Shown: positions 41,572-52,059, counted from the first letter of the stretch. The stretch is 64,000 nt of DNA from an uncultured Clostridium sp. (GCA_958438515.1 CAUBRZ010000003.1:27715-91714), one strand, 5' to 3'. Program-made: numbers and translations. Notes: generated by a model not told the origin, from the letters alone.

Positions 41572-42398
41572 TATTTTCTTCTCTTAACAATAAATTTGTT
41601 AGATAATTTCTTTTTATTTCTTGTTTTATATCCAAGAGCTGGTTTACCCCAAGGTGTCATTGGTCCTGCGTGTCCTACTGGAGCTCTACCTTCACCACCA
41701 CCATGTGGGTGATCTACTGGGTTCATAACAGAACCTCTTACTGTTGGTCTTATACCCATATGTCTTTTTCTTCCGGCTTTACCAATTTTTACATTTTCAT
41801 GATCGCTATTTCCTATTACTCCGATAGTAGCTCTACAGTTTGATAATATTAATCTCATTTCTCCTGATGGAAGTCTAACATGTGCATATTTTCCTTCTTT
41901 TGCCATTAATTGTGCACTTTGACCTGCAGCTTTAACTAATTTTCCACCTTGTTTTGGATTTAATTCAATATTATGAATTAATGTACCTACTGGAATTGAG
42001 CTAATTGGCATGCAATTACCTGGTTTAATATCAACTGCTTCTCCTGATATTACTTTGTCTCCATCTGTTAATCCTTGAGGAGCTAATATATATGCTTTTT
42101 CCCCATCTTCATATTGGATTAATGCAATATTTGCACTTCTGTTTGGATCGTATTCAATACCAATAACAGTTGCTTCCATATTGTCTTTATTTCTTTTAAA
42201 ATCTACTATTCTATATTTTTGTCTATTTCCACCACCTTGGTGTCTTACTGTTATTCTACCATATGAATTTCTTCCTGCATTTTTTCTTTTCTTTGCAAGT
42301 AAAGATTTTTCAGGAGTTTTTTTAGTAACTTCTTCAAATGTAGATACAGTCATATTTCTTCTAGATGGTGTATATGGTTTAAAATGTTTCATTCCCAT
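41571..42398 (-). CDS. rplB: Ribosomal protein L2
   Basis: 275 residues. [35 protein letters not shown] and the catalytic-centre histidine region [18 protein letters not shown]. Confidence 0.97.
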   Translation of the reverse strand: MGMKHFKPYTPSRRNMTVSTFEEVTKKTPEKSLLAKKRKNAGRNSYGRITVRHQGGGNRQKYRIVDFKRNKDNMEATVIGIEYDPNRSANIALIQYEDGEKAYILAPQGLTDGDKVISGEAVDIKPGNCMPISSIPVGTLIHNIELNPKQGGKLVKAAGQSAQLMAKEGKYAHVRLPSGEMRLILSNCRATIGVIGNSDHENVKIGKAGRKRHMGIRPTVRGSVMNPVDHPHGGGEGRAPVGHAGPMTPWGKPALGYKTRNKKKLSNKFIVKRRK

Positions 42399-42496
42399 TT
42401 TTCATTCTCTCCTTTAAACTTTCTCATGAATTTTTTCCTGTTTCATGTACAGATATTCTTTATTTTCCGGGTTCTTTCCCGATATTATTTTTTAGC

Positions 42497-42844
42497 CTAA
42501 GCTCCCATAAATTCATCAATTGAATCTTTATATTTTCTAGAAACTTTTGCTTCTTTTCCACCTTTAGTTAGGTATGTTTCTTCTTGTGGATTTGTATCTA
42601 TAGTTACTATAGCTTTTTTCCAATCTGAAGTTTTACCTATATGGTATCCTACTCTTTTCGTTTTTCCATTTACATTCATTGTATTTACTTTTAATACTTT
42701 TACTTCAAAAAGTTTTTCAACAGCTTTTGCTATCTCAACTTTTGTAGCTTTTTTATTTACTTTGAAAGTGTATTTACCTTCTTGTAATTGGTCATTACTT
42801 TTTTCAGTAACGATTGGCGCAATTATAATTTCTTCTGGTTTCAT
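42497..42844 (-). CDS. rplW: Ribosomal protein L23
   Basis: 115 residues. [23 protein letters not shown]; longer C terminus than the usual 95-100. One-base overlap with rplD. Confidence 0.96.
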   Translation of the reverse strand: MKPEEIIIAPIVTEKSNDQLQEGKYTFKVNKKATKVEIAKAVEKLFEVKVLKVNTMNVNGKTKRVGYHIGKTSDWKKAIVTIDTNPQEETYLTKGGKEAKVSRKYKDSIDEFMGA

Positions 42845-43470
42845 TATTTTGCGTACACCTCCTCTAATTTTTTAACAGTGTCAACTGGTAAAATTAGATT
42901 TGTATATTTTAATAAATCAAATACATTTATATTATTTGCTGGAATTGTTTTAACTCCTTCAATATTTCTTGCTGACATAACTACATTTTTATTGTTATCT
43001 GGTAAAATAATTAATGTTTTTCCTTCAACTTTTAATGCAGCTAAAGCATTTACCATTGATTTTGTTTTGATTTCTTTTAATTCTAATTTATCAACAACTG
43101 TTAATTCTTTTTCTAATACTTTAGAACTTAAAATTGATTTAATAGCAAGTCTTTTTTCTTTTTTATTAACTGTATATTTGTATGAACGTGGTTTTGGTCC
43201 TAAAGCAATACCACCTTTAATCCATTGTGGAGCTCTTATAGTTCCTTGTCTTGCTCTACCTGTTCCTTTTTGTCTCCATGGTTTTCTACCACCACCACGA
43301 ACTTCAGCTCTTGTTTTTGTACTTTGTGTACCTTGTCTTTGATTAGCTAAATAATTTACTAATACGCTATGTACTATGGCTTCGTTTGGTTCGATACCAA
43401 ATACACTTTCAGCTAATTCTACATCACTTACTTTTTTACCTTTTATATCGTATACATCTATTTTTGGCAT
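42844..43470 (-). CDS. rplD: Ribosomal protein L4
   Basis: 208 residues. [21 protein letters not shown] and [16 protein letters not shown]. In some bacteria L4 represses its own S10 operon through the leader RNA. Confidence 0.97.
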   Translation of the reverse strand: MPKIDVYDIKGKKVSDVELAESVFGIEPNEAIVHSVLVNYLANQRQGTQSTKTRAEVRGGGRKPWRQKGTGRARQGTIRAPQWIKGGIALGPKPRSYKYTVNKKEKRLAIKSILSSKVLEKELTVVDKLELKEIKTKSMVNALAALKVEGKTLIILPDNNKNVVMSARNIEGVKTIPANNINVFDLLKYTNLILPVDTVKKLEEVYAK

Positions 43471-43490
43471 TTCGTATTCCTCCTTCCTTT

Positions 43491-44126
43491 CTATTTACTA
43501 GCCTTTACAGCTGATTTTATTTTTAAGATAGCTCCTTTAGGTCCTGGAACACTACCTTTTATTAATAATACGTTTTTATCCATGTCAACTCTTACAACAT
43601 CTAAGTTTTGTATTGTAACTGTAACTCTTCCCATATGTCCTGGTAATTTTTTACCTTTAAATACTCTACCTGGTGTTGAAGTTGGTCCCATTGAACCTGG
43701 TCTTCTATGATACATAGATCCATGTCCCATTGGTCCTCTGTGTTGTCCATGTCTTTTTATAACACCTTGGAAACCTTTTCCTTTTGATGTTCCTTGAACA
43801 TCTATTTTATCTCCAGCTTCAAAAACATCTGCTTTAAGTTCATCTCCAACTTTGATTCCTTCTAATGAATCTAATCTGAATTCTCTTAAATGTTTTTTGT
43901 TTGCCAATTTTGCTTTTGCAAAATGTCCTTTTTCTGGTTTGTTTATATGTTTGTCTTTAATTTCGCCAAATCCTAATTGTATAGCATCATAACCATCAGT
44001 TTCTACTGTTTTTACTTGTGCTACTACACATGGTCCAGCTTCTATAACTGTTACTGGAATTACGTTTCCTTTTTCATCAAATATTTGTGTCATTCCAATT
44101 TTTCTTCCGATTATTCCTTTTTTCAT
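43491..44126 (-). CDS. rplC: Ribosomal protein L3
   Basis: 211 residues. [20 protein letters not shown] and [21 protein letters not shown]. Confidence 0.97.
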   Translation of the reverse strand: MKKGIIGRKIGMTQIFDEKGNVIPVTVIEAGPCVVAQVKTVETDGYDAIQLGFGEIKDKHINKPEKGHFAKAKLANKKHLREFRLDSLEGIKVGDELKADVFEAGDKIDVQGTSKGKGFQGVIKRHGQHRGPMGHGSMYHRRPGSMGPTSTPGRVFKGKKLPGHMGRVTVTIQNLDVVRVDMDKNVLLIKGSVPGPKGAILKIKSAVKASK

Positions 44127-44221
44127 TTTAAATTTTCCTCCTAACTATTGGCTGATATATTAAATTGCATTTTTAAAATGTTATACCAGCTTGGTTTTTT
44201 GTTTCTACATTTATATGCAGA

Positions 44222-44545
44222 TTATAATTTTATTTCTATATCAACACCAGCTGGTAATTCTAATTTCATTAGACTGTCAACTGTTTTTTGTGTTGGGTAA
44301 AGAATATCGATAACTCTTTTATGTGTTCTCATTTCAAATTGTTCTCTTGAATCTTTGTATTTGTGTGGAGAACGTAAAATTGTTACTATTTCCTTTTGTG
44401 TTGGTAGTGGAATAGGACCTGATACCTTTGCTCCTGTTTTTTTAGCAGTATCTACTATCTTTTCAGCAGACTGATCTAAAACTACATGGTCATATGCTTT
44501 TAGTCTTATTCTCATTTTCTCACTTGTTGCTACTGTGTTTGCCAT
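44222..44545 (-). CDS. rpsJ: Ribosomal protein S10
   Basis: 107 residues. First gene of the cluster. [20 protein letters not shown] and [22 protein letters not shown] 44545 has AAAGGAGGG upstream; a start at MRIRLK is possible but lacks one. Confidence 0.96.
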   Translation of the reverse strand: MANTVATSEKMRIRLKAYDHVVLDQSAEKIVDTAKKTGAKVSGPIPLPTQKEIVTILRSPHKYKDSREQFEMRTHKRVIDILYPTQKTVDSLMKLELPAGVDIEIKL

Positions 44546-44799
44546 TGTAATTTTCCCTCCTTTTAATTTTTTTCTTTTAGATAACTATATTTAGCTATCA
44601 AAATTACCGTGGCAAGTTAAAACGCACTCTGGTGTTTTGAATATTACCTATATAAAAACCCAAAATATGCATGATAATTCTGGGATAAGTGTGTTTCCTT
44701 ACCGCCTGGTCTTTGCCATGACATACTCCACCGAAGTTCCCTCCATTCTTACGGAAATGTAGAATGTAGCCACATTCAGCTTCATCGCTTAATTCATGC
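44546..44799 (-). promoter_or_regulatory. Leader RNA of the S10 operon
   Basis: About 250 nt between the promoter and rpsJ, visibly richer in GC than neighbouring intergenic DNA in its upstream two-thirds, with several short complementary segments (for example CACTCTGGTG, GTGTTTCCTTACCGCC). A 28-codon reading frame from 44785 (start MKLNVATFYISVRMEG) ends CGG TAA but has no ribosome binding site, so a structured autoregulatory leader is more likely than a peptide. Family not recognised. Confidence 0.6.
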
Positions 44800-44805
44800 T
44801 TATAT

Positions 44806-44834
44806 ATTATACAACGCTTTTATCCGTATGTCAA
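44806..44834 (-). promoter_or_regulatory. Consensus sigma-A promoter of the S10-spc-alpha cluster
   Basis: Perfect TTGACA (44829-44834), 17-base spacer, perfect TATAAT (44806-44811) on the minus strand. Confidence 0.92.
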
Positions 44835-44936
44835 CATTTTTTTACAAGTTTGTAAAATTTAGTCTCAATATTTTATATAATATTTTTGTTATTTATTTTC
44901 CATTACAGTTCTATTACATTTTTTTATTCTTAAATA

Positions 44937-44965
44937 TTAACTTTTTTTAATAAATATGCTATAAT
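44937..44965 (+). promoter_or_regulatory. Promoter for the 82-residue hypothetical gene
   Basis: TTAACT, 17 bases, TATAAT, 57 bases before the start codon. Confidence 0.65.
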
Positions 44966-45021
44966 TAATTTATGTAACAATTACTTAAACGACATCAAAA
45001 GAGAGAAAAGGAGACAAATTT

Positions 45022-45270
45022 ATGAAAAAAGAACAACTTTGCGAAATAAAAGAACTAATAAAACAGTTCAAAGAACTTTGGGATAAGTCTTTCAAAACCA
45101 AAGTATATGACAGTTTAAAATTGGAAGCTTTAGCATTTAAAATAGTAGAGTATGCAAATGCACCAAATTTTGATGCTTCTTTTTTTACACAGGAAGAAAA
45201 TAATTATATCTTATATGCAAAAATAGAAGTATCGACCCACTCAAAAACAAAAGTAATTGTTAAAAACTAA
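45022..45270 (+). CDS. Small hypothetical protein
   Basis: 82 residues, charged, mostly helical (CEIKELIKQFKELWDKSFK, LKLEALAFKIVEYAN). AAAAGGAGAC upstream of ATG, own promoter and terminator, so it is a real monocistronic gene. No family recognised. Confidence 0.7.
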   Translation: MKKEQLCEIKELIKQFKELWDKSFKTKVYDSLKLEALAFKIVEYANAPNFDASFFTQEENNYILYAKIEVSTHSKTKVIVKN

Positions 45271-45286
45271 AATTAGTTTTAGTAAA

Positions 45287-45311
45287 AAAAGGAGCATTAT
45301 TTGCTCCTTTT
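45287..45311. terminator. Bidirectional terminator between the small gene and ldh
   Basis: AAAAGGAGCA and TGCTCCTTTT arms give T runs in both directions for these convergent genes. Confidence 0.85.
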
Positions 45312-46272
45312 AATCTTTTCTATTGATTATTTCATCTATTGATGTTTCCCTCATTTGCTTAATTAACTTGCAACTATTATCTAATTTAGCTTGTTCTTTT
45401 TCATTTAAATCAATATCTAATAATTCTCTTACTCCACCTTTGTTTATAACAGCTGGAACTCCTATATAAATATCATCTTGCCCATATTCACCATCTTTTA
45501 AATATGTTGATACTGTTAAAATAGAATTCTCATTATCTAATATTGCTCTTACTAATCTATTTAGTGACATTCCTATTCCATAATATGTTGCTTTTTTCTT
45601 TTCAATAATTTCATAAGCTGCATTTACAACTTCCTTATGAATTCGTTCTAAATCTTCTATTGGATAATTCCCATCTTTCATTATATCCTTTATTCTTTTA
45701 CATCCAACATAAGAATGATCCCATGGAACAAAAGAAGAATCACCATGTTCTCCCATAATGTATGCATGAATATTTTTACTAGATACTTTTAAATAATCTG
45801 CTAATAGATAGCGAAGTCTAGCAGTATCTAATACCGTTCCTGAGCCAATTACTTTGTTTTTTGGAAGTCCTGATACTTTAGATACAACATATGTCATCAA
45901 ATCTACTGGATTACTTGCAACAACTATTATTCCATTAAAACCACTACTCATTATATCTTTTGTTATTTGTTTTATAATCTTTGTATTAGTTTGTGCCAAT
46001 TCCAATCTAGTTTGTCCTGGTTTTTGCGCAATTCCAGCAGTAATAACTACAACTTCAGCATCCTTACATTCATTATAATCTCCGGCTCTTATTACCATCT
46101 TTTGTGGAGCAAATGGTAATCCATGAGATAAATCCATTTCTTCACCAATTGTTTTTTCTTTATCAATATCAATTAAGATTAATTCATTAACTCCCCCTCT
46201 ATTTAACATAGAATAAGCCATGCTCATTCCGACAAATCCAGTTCCTACTAGAACTACTTTTCCATCTTTCAT
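45310..46272 (-). CDS. ldh: L-lactate dehydrogenase
   Basis: 320 residues. NAD site VVLVGTGFVGMSMAYSML (5-22), active loop AQKPGQTRLEL with substrate-binding arginine, VASNPVDLMTY and catalytic histidine in MGEHGDSSF (about 180). Reduces pyruvate to L-lactate, consistent with fermentative metabolism. Malate dehydrogenase is less likely: Q in AQKPG marks lactate specificity. Confidence 0.95.
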   Translation of the reverse strand: MKDGKVVLVGTGFVGMSMAYSMLNRGGVNELILIDIDKEKTIGEEMDLSHGLPFAPQKMVIRAGDYNECKDAEVVVITAGIAQKPGQTRLELAQTNTKIIKQITKDIMSSGFNGIIVVASNPVDLMTYVVSKVSGLPKNKVIGSGTVLDTARLRYLLADYLKVSSKNIHAYIMGEHGDSSFVPWDHSYVGCKRIKDIMKDGNYPIEDLERIHKEVVNAAYEIIEKKKATYYGIGMSLNRLVRAILDNENSILTVSTYLKDGEYGQDDIYIGVPAVINKGGVRELLDIDLNEKEQAKLDNSCKLIKQMRETSIDEIINRKD

Positions 46273-46359
46273 TTTTCCACTCCTATCTATTACTTTTATT
46301 TTTATACAATAAATATTATATCACTTTTTGTATCTTTTTAAATATTTTTTTATATTTAT

Positions 46360-46388
46360 TTTACTTTTTTTGTAAACTATGTTATAAT
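46360..46388 (+). promoter_or_regulatory. Promoter for the DUF4364 gene
   Basis: TTTACT, 17 bases, TATAAT, 34 bases before the start. Confidence 0.65.
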
Positions 46389-46421
46389 CTAAAAAACAAA
46401 TCAAAGTAAGGAGTGCTATTT

Positions 46422-46958
46422 ATGAGTTCGAATTCTAATAAAGCTACTACTTTGGCAGAAAATAAGGTATTAATATTATATATCTTAAATTTAATTAATG
46501 ATGATATCAGCGAAGATAATTTGTTTGAAATAATCACTTCAATTAATGATATTAATTATTTTTACTTTAAACAGGTTTTAACTGATTTAATTGATTCAAA
46601 GTTAGTAGGTAGCTATACTAAAGAAAAAGAACCAGTAATAAAAATTACTTCTGAAGGAATAAATGCATATATTCTTACAAAAGATGTACTACCAGGTATT
46701 ATGAAATTAAAAGCAGACAACATTTTCAAAAAAGAATTTAATTCAATAAAAGAGAATTCTTCTATAATTTCAGAATTTACACCGAAAAATGAAAATGATT
46801 ATATAATAAAATGTAAAATTGTAGAAAACAATGAAACTGTATTTGAAGTAAAGACTTGTGCTGGTTCTAGACAAAGAGCAAAAAGAATTGTTGACAATTG
46901 GAATAAAAATGCAAACTTAATTTATCCAGAAATATTGAATTTATTATTAAAAAACTAA
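46422..46958 (+). CDS. DUF4364-family protein
   Basis: 178 residues from ATG 46422 (AAGGAGTGC upstream; a few codons further up in the same frame have no site). N-terminal winged-helix-like region (ISEDNLFEIITSINDINYFYFKQVLTDLIDSKLVG) followed by a beta-rich region with CAGSRQRAKRIVDNW. The family is common in clostridia; a DNA-binding role is inferred, not shown. Confidence 0.8.
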   Translation: MSSNSNKATTLAENKVLILYILNLINDDISEDNLFEIITSINDINYFYFKQVLTDLIDSKLVGSYTKEKEPVIKITSEGINAYILTKDVLPGIMKLKADNIFKKEFNSIKENSSIISEFTPKNENDYIIKCKIVENNETVFEVKTCAGSRQRAKRIVDNWNKNANLIYPEILNLLLKN

Positions 46959-46959
46959 T

Positions 46960-46988
46960 AAAAGTGTAGATTTTATCCACACTTTTTT
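46960..46988. terminator. Terminator shared by convergent DUF4364 and metalloprotease genes
   Basis: AAAAGTGT and ACACTTTT arms followed by Ts in both directions. Confidence 0.75.
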
Positions 46989-46990
46989 AG

Positions 46991-47680
46991 TTATCTTATT
47001 ATACAAATAACTGTAAATATTATTACTTTTATCATAATGTTTAAAAAGAAATTATAATTAACACATTTAATTCCTATATTATTTATTTTATCAAATTCTT
47101 CAACCATTTCAGTAATTTCATCTCTTGTTGAAATTTTTTGTTCTTCCATATATTCTTTAGCTAAATATTTTGCTTTAAGCATAGCATCATTTTCCAAATA
47201 AATTCTAACCATATAATAGCATATACTCAGTAATAGCAATATCGCTAAAAACATCATTTTTAACGGAAGCATTTTTAAAAGTCCTAACACGCAAATTATT
47301 ATAAAATACATTAAATATATGTTTGAAAAAGCAAAGTTAAATAATAGTATTTTTCTATCTTGAATTGAATGTAAACATTCATGTGCTATTGTTTGAATCC
47401 TTGTATAAGACTTACTAATATTAGCTATAGATATCTTATTTGTAATTGCAATATATAGACTTGCTTCTGTGTCTTTGTTTTCTTCTATTTTCACACTTTC
47501 ATTATTCAATTTCTTTAGTATATATTTACAAATTTCAATATTGCTTGGATATTTTTTTGCTATATTATCTAATTTTTCATTTTTTCCTAAACTCTTCATT
47601 TTATTCCTGTTATAATCAAATAAAATTCCCAAAGTAATAATTAATAATATACTAATAATTAATATAATTACAAATTCCAT
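46991..47680 (-). CDS. Membrane zinc metallopeptidase, YugP-like
   Basis: 229 residues. N-terminal helix (1-22), zinc motif AHECLHSIQD (HExxH, about 88-97), and two to three membrane segments after it (about 105-170, plus a C-terminal one). A C-terminal Glu-containing region (YMEEQ) may give the third ligand. Family of neutral zinc metallopeptidases of unknown substrate. Confidence 0.83.
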   Translation of the reverse strand: MEFVIILIISILLIITLGILFDYNRNKMKSLGKNEKLDNIAKKYPSNIEICKYILKKLNNESVKIEENKDTEASLYIAITNKISIANISKSYTRIQTIAHECLHSIQDRKILLFNFAFSNIYLMYFIIICVLGLLKMLPLKMMFLAILLLLSICYYMVRIYLENDAMLKAKYLAKEYMEEQKISTRDEITEMVEEFDKINNIGIKCVNYNFFLNIMIKVIIFTVICIIR

Positions 47681-47700
47681 TTTTTCTATCCTCTGTAAAT

Positions 47701-48036
47701 TTATTGCATAACATCTCTGATTGACTCACCTATGATTTTGTTTACATCTGCTATCATAATGTTAAATTTTGTCTCAGCTTCAAAAAATCTTTTAGCTTCT
47801 TCATTTTCTATTAAATTAGAATATAATTCTTGAACTTTCTTATATTTTTCTTCATCATTTTTTCCAGTCTGCATCATTTCTATTTGTACTTCATATCTTG
47901 TCTTTTCAAATTCTGCCATTTTATCTTTTAACTCTTTATTTAAATTTAAAGCTTCTTTTGCCATTTTATAATTGACATATTCTTCAGACTGTTTTATTTC
48001 TTGTGCTAGTCTATTTGCTGTATCATAAACATTCAT
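47701..48036 (-). CDS. YlbF-family protein
   Basis: 111 residues, two long amphipathic helices (YDTANRLAQEIKQSEEYVNYKMAKEALN, LKDKMAEFEKTRYEVQIEMMQTGK). In Bacillus YlbF and YmcA affect competence, sporulation and RNA processing. Close to sporulation genes here. Confidence 0.85.
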   Translation of the reverse strand: MNVYDTANRLAQEIKQSEEYVNYKMAKEALNLNKELKDKMAEFEKTRYEVQIEMMQTGKNDEEKYKKVQELYSNLIENEEAKRFFEAETKFNIMIADVNKIIGESIRDVMQ

Positions 48037-48050
48037 TATTTTTACCTCTT

Positions 48051-49157
48051 TTATTTTTTATTTATATTAGTAGAAGTGTTATCAACACTATTACCTGTAT
48101 TTGTATTGTCTGTTGTGCTAGGTTTTTCTAATATTACATTACTATTTATTGGACAAATATTTACAAATGTATTTCCATCATTTATTTCAATTTTATTTCC
48201 TTCTAAATCTTGATATATTGTCTTTTCATTTCTTGAATTTTTTATACATTTTATTTTAATTGCTTTTCCATTAGTTATATAATATCCATCAAATGTTCCT
48301 ATATTTTTTAAACCTTGTCTTCCCTTATTTTCCGTATCTGATAAAGTATAATTATCACAGAAAGTTATTATTATATTTTTAGTTGTAACTATTTCTCCAG
48401 TTTCTAAATCTTTTTGTGCTTTTTTTCTTGCATATCTTTCATATACTTTACTTTCCTCATTATATACATATTTTACTGTCTGAAGATTAGAATGTGGTAT
48501 TGTAACACTAATTGCATCTTCACCATTTTCTAAATTCACTTCTTTTTTTACATAATTTAATACGCTATCTTCATTTGAAGTTGTCTTATATTTTTTACTT
48601 TTAGCTGATTTTAATAATTTTTCTGTACTTGTTAAAGCATTATGTGGTGCTGCTTTGTCTTTTGTTCTCCAGAAAGTTGTTCCATCTTCTGCAATACCAT
48701 TTATATCATTTATACTAAACTTCTTTATATCACTTTCTGCTTGTGGGCTTTGACCAAAGTGCACATATATCGCATCATTTTCCATAGCATAATCTATAAA
48801 ATAGTGTCTTGCACTTCTAACAGGGCCAATTTTTTCTACATTTACTCCTTTGAATAGAGCCATTAATCGTGTTTCTCCACCTTCTGCTATAATTTCATAA
48901 ACCATATATGCATTTTTCAAACCTGCTTGTGGCCAAGCATCACTATGATTATCTATCATTACTGCAAATGGTCTATCATTTCCCTTAAAAATTTGTATTT
49001 CTTTATCTTCAACATTTGCTGTTAACACATTATTTTCTTCTGAAGTTTCTTCAGTGTTTTCTTTGTCTTTCATAATTTTATAAGCTAATACTCCTCCTGC
49101 AGCTATTATTAATATTACTAATACTATAATTAATATCTTTACACCACTTTTTTTCAT
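48051..49157 (-). CDS. DUF3048 (YerB-like) protein
   Basis: 368 residues with an N-terminal membrane anchor (8-27), then DRPFAVMIDNHSDAWPQAGLKNAYMVYEI, GETRLMALFK and GPVRSARHYFIDYA, hallmark of the family, and HFGQSPQA. Ends in a Thr/Asn-rich tail. Extracellular; function not known. No cysteine lipobox. Confidence 0.85.
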   Translation of the reverse strand: MKKSGVKILIIVLVILIIAAGGVLAYKIMKDKENTEETSEENNVLTANVEDKEIQIFKGNDRPFAVMIDNHSDAWPQAGLKNAYMVYEIIAEGGETRLMALFKGVNVEKIGPVRSARHYFIDYAMENDAIYVHFGQSPQAESDIKKFSINDINGIAEDGTTFWRTKDKAAPHNALTSTEKLLKSAKSKKYKTTSNEDSVLNYVKKEVNLENGEDAISVTIPHSNLQTVKYVYNEESKVYERYARKKAQKDLETGEIVTTKNIIITFCDNYTLSDTENKGRQGLKNIGTFDGYYITNGKAIKIKCIKNSRNEKTIYQDLEGNKIEINDGNTFVNICPINSNVILEKPSTTDNTNTGNSVDNTSTNINKK

Positions 49158-49175
49158 ACCTTCTCCTTCTTTACT

Positions 49176-49646
49176 TTATCTTTCTATTTTTAAAGTATTT
49201 AATATTTTTTCTTCCTTTGGCCTCATTTTAACTTTGTCCTCTTCTTTTATATGATCATAACCCATTAAATGATAAAATCCGTGTACTATCATATAACTTA
49301 ATTCTCTTCTAAAACTATGACCATATTCTTGTGCCTGTTCTTCAACTTTTTTTATTGATATTACGATATCACCCAACATATCTTCATATGTATAATCTTT
49401 TTTTATCATTTTCTGTTTTAATTCTTCTTGTGTAAACATTGGGAATGATAATACATCTGTTGCATAATCTATATTTCTATATTTTTTATTTATTTCTCTT
49501 ATATTTTCTGGATTTGTTAATGTAATTGTAATATACAATTTTGCATTTTCTAATCCTTCTTCTTTAAAACATTCATCTAATACCGTTTTTACTATTTCTT
49601 CATATTCTTCTTTTTTTTCAATATCTTTATAAATTATTTCATACAT
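49176..49646 (-). CDS. ybeY: Endoribonuclease YbeY
   Basis: 156 residues. Metal-binding HGFYHLMGYDH near the C terminus and NKKYRNIDYATDVLSFP. Acts in 16S rRNA maturation and ribosome quality control. Overlaps the stop of the upstream gene by eight bases. Confidence 0.95.
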   Translation of the reverse strand: MYEIIYKDIEKKEEYEEIVKTVLDECFKEEGLENAKLYITITLTNPENIREINKKYRNIDYATDVLSFPMFTQEELKQKMIKKDYTYEDMLGDIVISIKKVEEQAQEYGHSFRRELSYMIVHGFYHLMGYDHIKEEDKVKMRPKEEKILNTLKIER

Positions 49647-50850
49647 TTTCGGCTACTTCCTTAATTTTTATATATTTGCCTTCTGATTTATAAGAATTTC
49701 TAAGTTCTTTCATCGCACCATAATCTACTAATTTTCTCTTATAATATTTTAATAATTTACTATAGTCTGTTTTTCCTGTATCCAAATTTTTAATATCGTT
49801 TTTAATAAATAGTATTTCTTTTTGTTTTATATATTCAACAAAATCTGACTCTTTTAACTTAGAAATTTCTTTATATTTCTCCCAGAATTTTTTATATTCT
49901 TCTCTTTGTTTTGGAGTTTCCCAATATACTTTTGTAGATAATAATTTTATATTATAATCTTCAATTAAATTAATTAACATTGAATATGCTTTTTCTCTTT
50001 TAGTTGCAATTTTTGTATCTTGCACTAAAGTTCTAGCATCTTTTAACAATTTTTCATAACATTGTTCTGCTACAATTAATGGTAAACTATGTGTAAATAA
50101 TTTTCTGCTAATTCCTAATAAAATCATATTTTTTTCAATATTATCTTTTGTATCCAATTTTCCAACTGTATATGTTTCATATTTTTCATATTCAGATATA
50201 ATATCTTTTAAATTTTCATCATAATTAAGTTCTATTTTTAATGATAATATATTTTCTATATATTCTTCTAATGTGTGGAAAATTTTAATATAAATCCATT
50301 CTTTTGTAGAGTCATAAACATTTGTTGTATCTGCTACTTTTATAGAATAATTTTTTAATATTGACTTATATAAAGAATCCATTTTTGTTATGTAGAAACT
50401 TTGATACTTAGCCTTTAACTTGTCTTTTGTACCTACCTTTATCCCTTCATAGTCAAGTTCTATTAGATATTTTTGTTTTCTATATTTGTATTCTATATAT
50501 TCACTTTCTTTTAGACTTGTTACTTCATAGTATTTTGACATAGCATTTTTTTCAAATTCAGATGCAATTCCATTTTTAACTTTTTTATAAATTGAATCCA
50601 TTACATATTTATCCAAAGAGTCTAAATATGCTTCATATGCTGCATCATACTTTTTTTCTAGTGATTCTTTTTCATAATTGTTATCTTCATTATAATTTTC
50701 AAATGCTTTTATAACTGCATTTCTTTTCATAGAGATTAACATTCCATTAATTCCAATTTTTGTAGGTGTTAGCATTTTTGTTAGCGCATTTGTTATTTTA
50801 TTAAAAAATGTAGTATTAGCTCCAGTAATTCTAAGGCTTCTTTCTTCCAT
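49639..50850 (-). CDS. Uncharacterised protein between yqfD and ybeY
   Basis: 403 residues, lysine/glutamate-rich and almost wholly helical, no membrane segment, no motif I recognise. It is located between yqfD and ybeY, where many Firmicutes have phoH and a 7TMR-HD phosphohydrolase gene. It overlaps ybeY, so it is translated with it. Short repeats of the type YEAYLDSLDKY / YKKFWEKYKE suggest coiled-coil. Confidence 0.7.
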   Translation of the reverse strand: MEERSLRITGANTTFFNKITNALTKMLTPTKIGINGMLISMKRNAVIKAFENYNEDNNYEKESLEKKYDAAYEAYLDSLDKYVMDSIYKKVKNGIASEFEKNAMSKYYEVTSLKESEYIEYKYRKQKYLIELDYEGIKVGTKDKLKAKYQSFYITKMDSLYKSILKNYSIKVADTTNVYDSTKEWIYIKIFHTLEEYIENILSLKIELNYDENLKDIISEYEKYETYTVGKLDTKDNIEKNMILLGISRKLFTHSLPLIVAEQCYEKLLKDARTLVQDTKIATKREKAYSMLINLIEDYNIKLLSTKVYWETPKQREEYKKFWEKYKEISKLKESDFVEYIKQKEILFIKNDIKNLDTGKTDYSKLLKYYKRKLVDYGAMKELRNSYKSEGKYIKIKEVAENV

Positions 50851-50863
50851 TTATATCATCCCT

Positions 50864-52048
50864 TCAAAATACAATTTTTTCATTAGTCCCTATGTTTTCT
50901 AGAACTTCATATGTAACATAAACATTAACTCCATCCTCATCTTCATATGTGTTAATATTTTTATTTACAATTTTATCTTTATTTTCAATTTCTTTATCCA
51001 GTTCTTCTTGTAACTCTTCTATCCCTATATTTTTCGCTTGTTCTAAATCATAACTTTTTTGTGTATTTTCTAGTTCTTTATTTGTTGTTTTTAATATTGA
51101 AATTGGCAAATAAAAGTCCGAAAACAGCTTAAATTTATTTTCCGTTTCTATTGTATCATAAATTTGAAATTTTGAAACCCTTTTTGAAAAATTTATTTTA
51201 AAATTATTAATTTTCAAGCCATACTTCTTCTCCACATTTCCTGTTTCTTGTGTTTGCGTAGTATTGTAGTAAATTTTCTTATTTTTGGTATACCATACTT
51301 TAGCTTCTATTTCTCCTTTTGCATGTACATATCTAATTCCTGTAAATTTTCCTTCCATCCAACCATTAATTAATACATCATTTACTTTAACAGTATCACC
51401 TACTTTAACATTTGCAGTCCCTGTCTGACTATTTATTTTTGTAATTACTCCTTCTTTATTTGATATAATATTGCAAAATTCATTTTCATTTATTATGTCC
51501 GGTTTTGCATCTGCTTTTACTAGTTTTACAATTGCATTTGTTCCTTTAAGCTCTATCCCTACCCAAGCAACATCTTTTCTTTCTAATCTTATTTTATTAA
51601 TAATTTCCTTTGTATTTACTTTTGCCTTTGGAATTCCTGTTTTTAATCCAGCATTTTCTATATCATAAGATATATTTTCTAAAACCTGGTTGTTTTCTTC
51701 AACAATATCCACATTCCATACAAAATTTGAGGATAATCCAATTAATATAATTAAAATTAATAAAAGAACTATAAATATTTTTCTCTTTTTATATTTATGT
51801 AATAAAAATGGTAAACCTTTTTTATTTTCAATTTTTACTTTACATTTAGTTTTTCTGGCAATTTTACAGATTTTTTTAAATTCACTTGTTCTTATATTTA
51901 ATGTAAGTTTAATATTTTTATTTCTCTTTAAATTCCATATTGTTATTTTGTCATTTTTACAAATATTAATAAATCTTTCTATATAATATCCTTCTATTGA
52001 TATTTTTAAATATCCTAATATATAACTTAACCAAATTTTTATAAACAT
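50864..52048 (-). CDS. yqfD: Sporulation protein YqfD
   Basis: 394 residues. N-terminal cytoplasmic part, one membrane helix (about 92-112), then a large extracytoplasmic region with VAWVGIELKGTNAIVKLVKAD and NVKVGDTVKVNDVLINGWMEG, typical of YqfD. Follows yqfC by 12 bases as in other spore formers; needed for sporulation in Bacillus. Confidence 0.92.
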   Translation of the reverse strand: MFIKIWLSYILGYLKISIEGYYIERFINICKNDKITIWNLKRNKNIKLTLNIRTSEFKKICKIARKTKCKVKIENKKGLPFLLHKYKKRKIFIVLLLILIILIGLSSNFVWNVDIVEENNQVLENISYDIENAGLKTGIPKAKVNTKEIINKIRLERKDVAWVGIELKGTNAIVKLVKADAKPDIINENEFCNIISNKEGVITKINSQTGTANVKVGDTVKVNDVLINGWMEGKFTGIRYVHAKGEIEAKVWYTKNKKIYYNTTQTQETGNVEKKYGLKINNFKINFSKRVSKFQIYDTIETENKFKLFSDFYLPISILKTTNKELENTQKSYDLEQAKNIGIEELQEELDKEIENKDKIVNKNINTYEDEDGVNVYVTYEVLENIGTNEKIVF

Positions 52049-52059
52049 TCTTATCTCCT

